In this document: positions 1 to 6,110 of the stretch, in pieces
Layout of the letters: each line of letters starts with the position of its first letter
Numbering within the stretch: the first letter of the stretch is position 1
Assembly: GCA_001803815.1 (NCBI GenBank)
Contig: MHEL01000121.1
Coordinates: 1-7,124 of the forward strand
DNA from: Nitrospirae bacterium RBG_19FT_COMBO_42_15
Lineage (GTDB): Bacteria > Nitrospirota > CAKKRA01 > 9FT-COMBO-42-15
DNA: 7,124 nucleotides
Reading direction: 5' to 3'
Position numbers and translations under genes: made by a program
Notes under the pieces: generated by a model
Told to the model about the DNA's origin: nothing
The model's input: the letters and a program-made list of their open reading frames with translations, nothing else
Databases searched by the model: none

Positions 1-51
1 GTTCATCCCAATTATATATTTTCTGTATTCTTCTCTGTAATTTACGCCCAT
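1..51 (-). CDS. possible 5' end of a further gene, cut by the left edge (weak)
   Basis: A minus-strand ATG at 49-51 opens a frame that stays open to the window edge and reads MGVNYREEYRKYIIGMN. The composition is charged and aromatic and looks protein-like. It would be the next gene downstream of the large activase. Only 17 codons are visible and no good Shine-Dalgarno sequence precedes the ATG (the upstream bases are T-rich), so chance is a serious alternative. No family can be named. Confidence 0.2.
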   Translation of the reverse strand, partial: MGVNYREEYRKYIIGMN

Positions 52-114
52 GGGAAATTTAAAAAGGTTCAAGAAATAATGTCTTAAATAGAAAATTCCA
101 AATTTTGCAGTGAA

Positions 115-184
115 CCGGAGAATCGGAGAAGGGGTGATTCGGAGAAGATTTTTGTCTCCGTTTCGCCGTTTCTCCCTCTCTCCG
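115..184. repeat. imperfect palindrome built from CGGAGA/TCTCCG units, after the activase gene
   Basis: The left arm has CGGAGA at 116-121, 124-129 and 140-145. The right arm has TCTCCG at 155-160 and 179-184 plus the related TTCTCC at 170-175. CGGAGA 140-145 can pair with 155-160 around a 9-base loop, GGAGAA 125-130 with 170-175, and 116-121 with 179-184, giving one long interrupted hairpin. It begins 7 bp beyond the stop codon of the large minus-strand gene. It looks like a dispersed intergenic palindrome of the REP/MITE kind. It could also protect or end the transcript, but no strong U-run follows it on the minus strand, so a classical terminator is not clearly supported. Confidence 0.6.
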
Positions 185-191
185 CTTCAAT

Positions 192-3100
192 CTAATCCTT
201 ATCATGCCCGTTGCCGCCAGCCTGCTTCTTCTGAAGCATATAGTGGCGGGTCTGGTGTACGAATGCCTCAAGCCTTGTTGTGCTGTTTGTATCCTTCTGC
301 CCATCATAAGCCATATTAAGGCAGGGAACATTGTTATACTCCTCCCTGAATCTTTTAAGGATCGCCCCGACAATTGTACCGGGCATACAGGTAAATGGCA
401 TTACATTCACTATGCCGCTCACGCCCTTATTATAAAAATCAATTGCCTTGCCAACGCTCAATACCGCCTCCCCCTCAAAGCTCTTGTGCAGATATGGGCT
501 TGCAAAACCAATTGTCTCCTTAATAGTAGGCTCATGATTATTCCTTAGGCCGTGTTCAAACGGCCTTGTAATCTTATGCTCGTCCCTCCTTTGAACAAAG
601 TTTGTAAGGTAGAGCTTAAGATAGGAGCCGTAACTCTTTTTCTTGAGGCTCCGCTCCATTGAGGTAAAGTTGGTATAAAAGAACCACTCTGTCATGGACG
701 GCAGCCATGCCTCCCCGCCGAGCGATTCTATCTTTTTTACTATATTCTCATTTGCAAATCTGTTGCTTCTCAGATATATCTCGCCGACGATTCCAATAAC
801 AGGCTTTTCCTGTTTGTCTGTCTGGATATCATCAAAGCGCGCTGCTGCCTCTTCCATTAATGGCATAATCCCCTGATTGCCTTTAATAGCCTCATATATC
901 CTTTTTAAATAATATTGATAAATCTCGTCTGACTCGCCTTTATTCCTTTCATAAGGCCTTGTCTCGCGCACTCTCCTTTCAAGGACATCTATTGCAACAA
1001 TGCCCTGCCACGCCATTCTTATAAATTTATTTCCTGCAACGCCAAGATGCTTATAGAAATTTTCATCCTGATTCGGCGAAAAAATAGGCACGTCAAAATG
1101 GCCGATATCATCAAGGATAAGCCTGTGCAGCCTGTTATACTGGCCGAATCTGCATGGCCCGCAGCCTGAGGGCATAAAGAATGCGGATCTTTCAGGCTCA
1201 AAACCCTTCTCTCTTACAAGCCTTACAACATCACCGGCAGTAATAACCGCGGGGACGCACTCTTTCCCTGATGTATGCTTTCTTCCCATCTTCAGAGACA
1301 CCTCGTCAGGCTCTGGCAGCACCTCTGCCTCTATGCCATTAGCCTCAAAGGCAGCAGCAATGGCAAAGGCGTGGTCTGCCATATACGGAATATATATCTT
1401 TCTCTTCTTACCTTCAGCAGCATGATATAGCACAGGCCTTGTCTTGCCTTCTTTGACCTTTTTCTTATCTGCATTTTCAAGGCTGTCAAGGAACGCCTCA
1501 AGCCTTGTGATAGCGCCTGCATCTGCGCTGTGCTCGTCAATCTCTATCTGAAGATACGGCTTGCCTTTCATTTTGTCCCTGAAAAAATGCGCAATAAAGG
1601 AATCAGGGCCGCAGGAAAAATTTGTAATGTATAATGCGTAAAGCATTGGATTAGTTGTTATGATATGCGCTGCCGCTAAAATCCTCTGGCCGGATTTCCA
1701 GTACATGTCCTGCCTGTCCTGAATATCAACATCATCAAGGGGCAGAAAGTCCATTGGTATGGCAATTGTGCCCAAATCCTTCAGCTTTTGCGGAAGATGA
1801 AGGCTGATCTCAGGGTCGCAGCCGTTATACGGTCTGCTTACAATTACAATTGCCCTTTCACCCGGTTTTAGGCCGTCTAATATCTCCTTGCCCCTTTTCT
1901 GCACTGCATTATAGAAATTCTCCTGAGACGCCTCAGCAACATCCCATGCTGCGTCTATCTCAGATTTTTTCCTGCCGAGTTCTTCTCCAAGCTTATATAA
2001 GGTCTTTATAAAAATCTTTCTTTCATAGCCGAGCTCTATCGGCGGATCGAGAAGCTTAACGCCATTCTTCTCAAACTCAATTGCAGAACGTACAGTATAA
2101 GGCACTGCCTGCACATACGGGCAGGCCTGGCTGTGCTCAAGCTTTGGATTCTTTCTCTTTAGATTGATAAAGCTCGGTAGAAAGATATAGTCAACACCCT
2201 TTTCCATAAGATTTAAAAGATGGCCGTGAATCACCTTAATGGGGAAGCACTGCTCTGCAACAACCTTTTCAATGCCCTTGTGGATTACATCCTTATTAGA
2301 CTGGTCTGAAAGCACAACCTTGAAGCCGAGCTCTGTAAAGAATGCCCTCCACATTGGAAGGAGCTCGTAAAAGAAGAGCGCCCTCGGTATGCCGATCCTC
2401 TTTGCATCCTCCTTTACCTTGCCCTTTCCCTGATGATAGGCAGTTAGAAGCATCTTATTTCTCTCTTCAAAAAGGTCAGGCAGGTTATTCTTTTTCTTGC
2501 TCTCATCTATATCATACTTCTCGCACCTGCTGCCGTAATAAAGCGGCTTTTCGCCCTCAACACTCACCTGTCTGATTTCGCAGACATTTGAGCAGTCCCT
2601 GCACTCAAATGTGGAGATTTCATATTTCTTTTGTGAAAGGTCAAAACCCTTAAAGCCGCTCTTTTGGTTTTTGTGCTTCTTGGCAAGTATGGCAACGCCG
2701 ATTGCGCCGGTAACATCGTGGTGCTCCGGCACTATAATCTTCTTTCCTGTCACCTCTTCAAAGGCAGAAACAACGCCTGCATTTGCTGCAACGCCTCCCT
2801 GAAAGAATATTTTGTTTCCAATCCTCCTGCCTTCAACAACCCTGTTCAGATAATTGTGAACAATAGAGTAGCTCAAACCAGCGACAAGCTGGTCGGTTGA
2901 TGCGCCCCTCTGCTGGTGATGCACAAGGTCAGATTCAATAAACACCGTGCACTTCTCGCCTAATGATGATGGGCACGAAGAGTTTAAAGCAAGGCTCCCA
3001 AACTGCTTTTTTATTGAAATGCCGAGCCTCTCTGCCTGCTCCTCTAAGAATGAGCCTGTGCCTGCAGCGCAGACCTTGTTCATCTCAAAATCAACTACAG

Positions 3101-4427
3101 CGCCGTTGTCTATGCTGATATACTTAGAATCCTGTCCGCCAATTTCAAAAATAGTATCCACCTCCGGGTCAATAAAGATGGCTGCTGTTGCCTGTGCTGT
3201 AATCTCGTTTCTTACAACATCTGCGCCGACTAAATCGCCTGTCAGATATCTTCCGGAGCCTGTTGTGCCAACCCCCTTAATATTAACAAGATGAGCGATC
3301 TCGTCGCCAACCTCTTTTAATCCCTGCTTTACAGCCTCTATGGGCCTTCCTGCTGTGGGCAGATACCTTTTGGAAAGGACGTTATTCTTTTCATCTATAA
3401 CAACAACATTTGTGCTTACAGAGCCGACATCAATCCCAAGATAGCTGTCTATCTTGTTGTCAGCAGAGAGCGTAATAAAATTCTTTTTCTCATCCTTCTT
3501 TATCTTGCTTGCATCGCCGCATTTCTTTAAAGGAGCCGGGGCATTGGCGTCTTCATTCTGCGAGGCGCGATAATCCTTTAATTTTTCTAAGTTGAGGGAC
3601 TTCGCTGTAAAGCCCGCATCTTCCATTGTATGAAAGATTACGCCGATAGCGCCCATAAAATAAAAATGCTTTGGTATAATCAGCTCGCCCTCTTTCAGGC
3701 CGAGTATGTCCTCAAAGGCCTTTCTCATGCCTGCATTTGCTGCAACGCCGCCCTGAAACGATACCGGCTTAACAAAGTCCTTGCCCTTTCCAATTGTGCT
3801 TTTAAAATTCCTCGCCATCGCATAGCAGAGACCCCCGACAATATCATAGTCAGGCGTTGCAATCTGCTGGAGGTGTATCATGTCTGATTTTGCAAAGACG
3901 CTGCACCTTCCTGCAATGCGCGGCGGATTTTTTGATTTTAATGCTGTCTCGCTGAACTCCTCAATGTTAAAACCGAGCCTTGTTGCCTGCTGGTCAAGGA
4001 ATGAGCCTGTGCCTGCAGCGCATACGCCGTTCATGGCAAAGTCAGCAATCTCCATCTTCTTTGTAGACTCATTGAATTTCAGCAAAATGAGCTTTGAGTC
4101 CTCTCCGCCCATCTCAATCACTGTCCTTACATCCGGATGAAAATGCTCCATTGCCTTTGCCTGCGCAATAACCTCATTTATAGAATTGCCGCCTATCAGG
4201 TCGCTCACGAGCTTTCCTGCTGAGCCTGTCACGCCAATCTTGGAAATTTTCTCCTTTGGTATCCTTGTCAGGATATCAGAAAGGACATCAACTGCAACCT
4301 TTAACGGCTGTCCCTTTGTCCTGTTATAATGCTCCTCAATTATATTCTTTTCGCTGTCAATAACTACTGTCTTTAAACTCACTGAACCTATGTCCAAGCC
4401 AAGATGATACATGTTATTTCCCTTCAT
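192..4427 (-). CDS. giant acyl-CoA dehydratase activase fused to HgdB/DUF2229-type reductase modules
   Basis: The product is 1411 residues from the chosen ATG. Two ASKHA ATPase modules of the BcrA/BadF/HgdC family come first. Module 1 (about 6-271) has LGLDIGS, GVTGSAG at 65, EMGGEDSK at 105, VCAAGTGSF with Cys136, GRC with Cys175 and FQGGVAANAG near 224. Module 2 (about 327-582) repeats these with Cys453 and Cys493. In HgdC-type activases the two equivalent cysteines of each monomer hold a shared [4Fe-4S] cluster, and ATP hydrolysis drives a low-potential electron into a partner. A Cys609-x2-Cys-x3-Cys-x18-Cys635 linker follows, then DUF2229/HgdB-like modules at about 677-1000 and 1010-1395. 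Their cysteines are 727, 769, 870 and 939, and 1057, 1089, 1092 and 1347. This matches the long COG1924-COG3580-COG3581-type fusions, which are probably cytoplasmic. The ATG at 4427 is preferred because GGAGG lies 8 bases upstream. An ATG at 4412 is possible, and a GTG at 4454 lacks a ribosome site. No separate dehydratase gene is adjacent, so the substrate is unknown. Family assignment is firm; the reaction is inferred. Confidence 0.93.
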   Translation of the reverse strand: MKGNNMYHLGLDIGSVSLKTVVIDSEKNIIEEHYNRTKGQPLKVAVDVLSDILTRIPKEKISKIGVTGSAGKLVSDLIGGNSINEVIAQAKAMEHFHPDVRTVIEMGGEDSKLILLKFNESTKKMEIADFAMNGVCAAGTGSFLDQQATRLGFNIEEFSETALKSKNPPRIAGRCSVFAKSDMIHLQQIATPDYDIVGGLCYAMARNFKSTIGKGKDFVKPVSFQGGVAANAGMRKAFEDILGLKEGELIIPKHFYFMGAIGVIFHTMEDAGFTAKSLNLEKLKDYRASQNEDANAPAPLKKCGDASKIKKDEKKNFITLSADNKIDSYLGIDVGSVSTNVVVIDEKNNVLSKRYLPTAGRPIEAVKQGLKEVGDEIAHLVNIKGVGTTGSGRYLTGDLVGADVVRNEITAQATAAIFIDPEVDTIFEIGGQDSKYISIDNGAVVDFEMNKVCAAGTGSFLEEQAERLGISIKKQFGSLALNSSCPSSLGEKCTVFIESDLVHHQQRGASTDQLVAGLSYSIVHNYLNRVVEGRRIGNKIFFQGGVAANAGVVSAFEEVTGKKIIVPEHHDVTGAIGVAILAKKHKNQKSGFKGFDLSQKKYEISTFECRDCSNVCEIRQVSVEGEKPLYYGSRCEKYDIDESKKKNNLPDLFEERNKMLLTAYHQGKGKVKEDAKRIGIPRALFFYELLPMWRAFFTELGFKVVLSDQSNKDVIHKGIEKVVAEQCFPIKVIHGHLLNLMEKGVDYIFLPSFINLKRKNPKLEHSQACPYVQAVPYTVRSAIEFEKNGVKLLDPPIELGYERKIFIKTLYKLGEELGRKKSEIDAAWDVAEASQENFYNAVQKRGKEILDGLKPGERAIVIVSRPYNGCDPEISLHLPQKLKDLGTIAIPMDFLPLDDVDIQDRQDMYWKSGQRILAAAHIITTNPMLYALYITNFSCGPDSFIAHFFRDKMKGKPYLQIEIDEHSADAGAITRLEAFLDSLENADKKKVKEGKTRPVLYHAAEGKKRKIYIPYMADHAFAIAAAFEANGIEAEVLPEPDEVSLKMGRKHTSGKECVPAVITAGDVVRLVREKGFEPERSAFFMPSGCGPCRFGQYNRLHRLILDDIGHFDVPIFSPNQDENFYKHLGVAGNKFIRMAWQGIVAIDVLERRVRETRPYERNKGESDEIYQYYLKRIYEAIKGNQGIMPLMEEAAARFDDIQTDKQEKPVIGIVGEIYLRSNRFANENIVKKIESLGGEAWLPSMTEWFFYTNFTSMERSLKKKSYGSYLKLYLTNFVQRRDEHKITRPFEHGLRNNHEPTIKETIGFASPYLHKSFEGEAVLSVGKAIDFYNKGVSGIVNVMPFTCMPGTIVGAILKRFREEYNNVPCLNMAYDGQKDTNSTTRLEAFVHQTRHYMLQKKQAGGNGHDKD

Positions 4428-4435
4428 AACACCAA

Positions 4436-4440
4436 CCTCC
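4436..4440 (-). promoter_or_regulatory. ribosome binding site deciding the activase start
   Basis: GGAGG on the minus strand stands 8 bases before the ATG at 4425-4427. It favours this start over the upstream in-frame GTG (4452-4454), which has no Shine-Dalgarno match. A second in-frame ATG at 4410-4412 is preceded by AAGGGA, so initiation five codons later cannot be excluded. Confidence 0.65.
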
Positions 4441-4459
4441 GATTCATAAAACACGTTTC

Positions 4460-4475
4460 ACGGCTACGGAGCCGT
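4460..4475. other. small hairpin spanning the marC stop codon
   Basis: ACGGCT at 4460-4465 and AGCCGT at 4470-4475 form a perfect 6-bp stem with a 4-base loop. The marC stop codon (4464-4466) lies inside it. No U-run follows on the minus strand, so it is not a convincing terminator. It could modulate ribosome release or read-through into the activase gene, or be chance. Confidence 0.35.
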
Positions 4476-5054
4476 TATTATCCCTGTTAAGCCAAGCCTT
4501 ATCATTCTAATACCAATCGCTGCTAAAATCAAGGCTGCAACCTTTGCAACAGCCTTTGAGCCGCTGATACCCATTATTTTCACAATCCTGTCTGCATGGA
4601 GAAACACAATCCATGTAAACAGGATATTTACAATAACAGACAATATCACAGGCATAAATCCCTGCGTGCCGACAAGTATCATTGCAGTTGTAAGCGTTGC
4701 AGGCCCTGCAATCAAAGGCGTTCCGAGCGGCACAGCTCCGATTGTAGCGCCGACGCCGATCCTTCTCAGCCCTGTCCTTAAGATATCTGTTACTGCAATA
4801 ACAAGAAGCACAATGCCTCCTGCTATCATAAAATCCTCAACCTTTATATCAAGCGCCTGAAATATCGCCTTTCCAAGAAAGATAAAAGCAACAGTAACAA
4901 AAAATGCGGTTACTATGGATTGTGTTGCAACCTTATCCCTCTCTTCCTTTTTAAGCCCCTGCGTAAACATAAAGAACGCCGGCAGAACGCCGAGTGCGTC
5001 AATGGCAACAAAAATTGGTATCAGGCTGTATAAAAAACTGTTTAATAATTCCAT
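4464..5054 (-). CDS. MarC-family integral membrane protein
   Basis: This is a 196-residue, very hydrophobic protein of the MarC/UPF0056 family, whose members are usually about 200-220 residues. About six membrane segments are visible (roughly 8-29, 46-66, 74-91, 110-128, 135-155 and 166-186). The family's signature PLGTPLIAGPATLTT lies at 109-123. MarC proteins sit in the inner membrane. They were named for the E. coli mar locus, but a direct role in drug resistance is not established and the transported substrate, if any, is unknown. The ATG abuts the stop codon of the LapA-domain gene with no gap (TAAATG on the minus strand). The preceding 20 bases are A-rich with no Shine-Dalgarno sequence, so translation probably depends on ribosomes finishing the upstream gene. 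The activase ATG lies 36 bp downstream. Confidence 0.92.
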   Translation of the reverse strand: MELLNSFLYSLIPIFVAIDALGVLPAFFMFTQGLKKEERDKVATQSIVTAFFVTVAFIFLGKAIFQALDIKVEDFMIAGGIVLLVIAVTDILRTGLRRIGVGATIGAVPLGTPLIAGPATLTTAMILVGTQGFMPVILSVIVNILFTWIVFLHADRIVKIMGISGSKAVAKVAALILAAIGIRMIRLGLTGIITAP

Positions 5055-5246
5055 TTATTTTTTCTTTTTCGCCTTTGAACCTAACCAGCCCAGAACAATT
5101 CCGATAATAATTATAACAATAAGCAGAAGGAATGTGGGCATCTCTACTTCCCATCTGATAAAGTTTACTTTCGATATATGAGTGTTGCTCAATATAAAAA
5201 CCGCTGATAGCAGAGCAAGGATTATGAACATAATCAGTTTTGCCAT
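5055..5246 (-). CDS. small LapA/DUF1049-domain membrane protein
   Basis: This is a 63-residue protein with two hydrophobic helices (about 4-20 and 37-55). A short polar loop separates them and contains SNTHISKVNFIRWEVEMP. The tail is basic (GSKAKKKK). A helix, an asparagine-bearing turn, a beta-like segment and a second helix match the LapA (lipopolysaccharide assembly protein A, DUF1049) domain. E. coli LapA is about 100 residues with a cytoplasmic helical extension that is missing here, so this is a minimal form. E. coli LapA works with LapB in controlling LpxC and LPS synthesis. That role should not be assumed without LapB, which is not in the window. The start is supported by AGGAGG 4 bases upstream. 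The gene lies 8 bp after the slipin gene and directly abuts marC. The call rests on topology and motif resemblance, so it is less sure than its neighbours. Confidence 0.75.
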   Translation of the reverse strand: MAKLIMFIILALLSAVFILSNTHISKVNFIRWEVEMPTFLLLIVIIIIGIVLGWLGSKAKKKK

Positions 5247-5250
5247 TTAA

Positions 5251-5256
5251 CCTCCT
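5251..5256 (-). promoter_or_regulatory. ribosome binding site of the LapA-domain gene, overlapping the slipin stop
   Basis: AGGAGG on the minus strand overlaps the first two bases of the slipin TAG stop (5255-5257) and lies 4 bases before the ATG at 5244-5246. This tight arrangement implies co-transcription and possible re-initiation by ribosomes leaving the slipin gene. Confidence 0.7.
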
Positions 5257-6013
5257 ATTTCTTCGCCCCTTCCAAAAATGGTTTGATTAAGTCCATTGGC
5301 AATGGAAATAGTATTGTAGAATTTTTCTCTGTTGCTATCTCTGTTAAGGTTTGCAGGTATCTCAACTGTATTGCAATCGGGTTCTGGGACATAAGATTTG
5401 CTGCCTCAAGAATCTTGTACGATGCCGCAAGCTCGCCCTCTGCATGAATTACCTTTGCCCTCTTTTCTCTTTCTGCCTCTGCCTGCTTTGCCATTGCCCT
5501 CTTCATCTCCTCAGGCAGGTCAATTGCCTTTACCTCCACATTTGCAACCTTTATACCCCATGGGTCTGTGTGCTTGTCCAGAATCTCCTGAAGCCTCTGA
5601 TTAATCTTATCCCTCTCTGCTAAGAGTTCATCAAGCTCTGCCTGACCGCATACACTCCTCAATGTTGTCTGCGCAAGCTGGGATGTGGCATATAGATAGT
5701 TCTCCACTGCCACAATGGCCCTATCAGGATTAATTACCCTGAAATATATAACAGCGTTCACCTTTATAGAGACATTGTCCTTTGTAATTACATCCTGCGG
5801 CGGGACATCAAAGGCAACAGTCCTTAAGCTCACTGTTATCATCTTATCAATAAAAGGAATAAGGATTATGAGGCCGGGTCCCTTTACGCCTATCAGCCTT
5901 CCGAGCCTGAATATTACGCCCCTCTCATATTCGTTGAGGATTTTTATTGCAGCAATAAGGAATATAACTGCCAAAGCGATAATTATGAACAATGGACTGA
6001 ATAGATTTATCAT
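5255..6013 (-). CDS. slipin (stomatin/SPFH-domain membrane protein)
   Basis: The protein is 252 residues, the usual slipin size. Residues about 6-24 form one N-terminal membrane segment. The SPFH/Band 7 domain follows, with the stomatin hallmarks [13 protein letters not shown] (27-39), [12 protein letters not shown] (45-56), [17 protein letters not shown] (64-80) and [18 protein letters not shown] (150-167). A charged, alanine-rich helical region (about 168-205) suits oligomerisation. The C-terminal segment [10 protein letters not shown] (231-240) matches in position the hydrophobic stretch of archaeal stomatin PH1511 cut by its NfeD-type partner protease PH1510 (recalled, not checked). Slipins form ring or lattice assemblies in membrane microdomains and are typically encoded beside NfeD, as here. 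The ATG at 6011-6013 is supported by GGAGG 5 bases upstream. A 97-bp gap holding a palindromic repeat separates it from nfeD. The next gene starts 8 bp downstream. Confidence 0.95.
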   Translation of the reverse strand: MINLFSPLFIIIALAVIFLIAAIKILNEYERGVIFRLGRLIGVKGPGLIILIPFIDKMITVSLRTVAFDVPPQDVITKDNVSIKVNAVIYFRVINPDRAIVAVENYLYATSQLAQTTLRSVCGQAELDELLAERDKINQRLQEILDKHTDPWGIKVANVEVKAIDLPEEMKRAMAKQAEAEREKRAKVIHAEGELAASYKILEAANLMSQNPIAIQLRYLQTLTEIATEKNSTILFPLPMDLIKPFLEGAKK

Positions 6014-6018
6014 GTCTG

Positions 6019-6023
6019 CCTCC
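6019..6023 (-). promoter_or_regulatory. ribosome binding site of the slipin gene
   Basis: GGAGG on the minus strand lies 5 bases before the slipin ATG (6011-6013). It sits just outside the upstream palindrome, so folding of that element should leave it exposed. Confidence 0.7.
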
Positions 6024-6034
6024 AGTATTATTGC

Positions 6035-6102
6035 GTCATTGCGAGGGACTTTAGTCCCGAAGCAATCCCAATATTAGATTGCTTCGCTTAGCTCGCAATG
6101 AC
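6035..6102. repeat. palindromic REP/MITE-like element between nfeD and slipin
   Basis: Outer arms GTCATTGCGAG (6035-6045) and CTCGCAATGAC (6092-6102) are perfect 11-bp inverted repeats. Inner arms GAAGCAATC (6059-6067) and GATTGCTTC (6077-6085) are perfect 9-bp inverted repeats around a 9-base loop. A third hairpin, GGGACT (6045-6050) with AGTCCC (6053-6058), is present only on the left side. The whole 68-bp unit folds as a branched cruciform. Its TCATTGCGAG...GAAGCAATC consensus resembles a widely dispersed intergenic repeat I recall from many bacterial genomes. It fills most of the gap and would be transcribed if the genes form one operon, where it could stabilise nfeD mRNA or lower downstream expression. 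Confidence 0.85.
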
Positions 6103-6110
6103 AATTAAAA

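Noticed and set aside
204..548. 114-codon plus-strand open frame near the left end
   Set aside because: It is antisense to the conserved C-terminal module of the activase fusion (PFTCMPGT region), with no recognisable protein features of its own.
2947..3294. 115-codon plus-strand open frame opposite the second ATPase module
   Set aside because: It is antisense to a strongly conserved domain, lacks family motifs, and belongs to a series of plus-strand frames created by the codon bias of the minus-strand gene.
4428..4454. GTG at 4452-4454 as the activase start, adding nine residues
   Set aside because: It has no Shine-Dalgarno sequence, while the ATG at 4427 has GGAGG at 8 bases and the conserved LGLDIGS follows closely.
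4460..4475. Rho-independent terminator between marC and the activase gene
   Set aside because: The stem is only 6 bp, overlaps the marC stop codon and lacks a following U-run.
4464..5054. MarC as an antibiotic-resistance determinant
   Set aside because: The family name is historical; neither the sequence nor the neighbours indicate drug resistance.
5715..6077. 120-codon plus-strand open frame opposite the slipin gene
   Set aside because: It runs through the slipin coding region and into the palindromic repeat and shows no domain of its own.
6035..6102. CRISPR repeat
   Set aside because: Only one palindromic unit is present, without regularly spaced copies or spacers, and no cas gene is visible.
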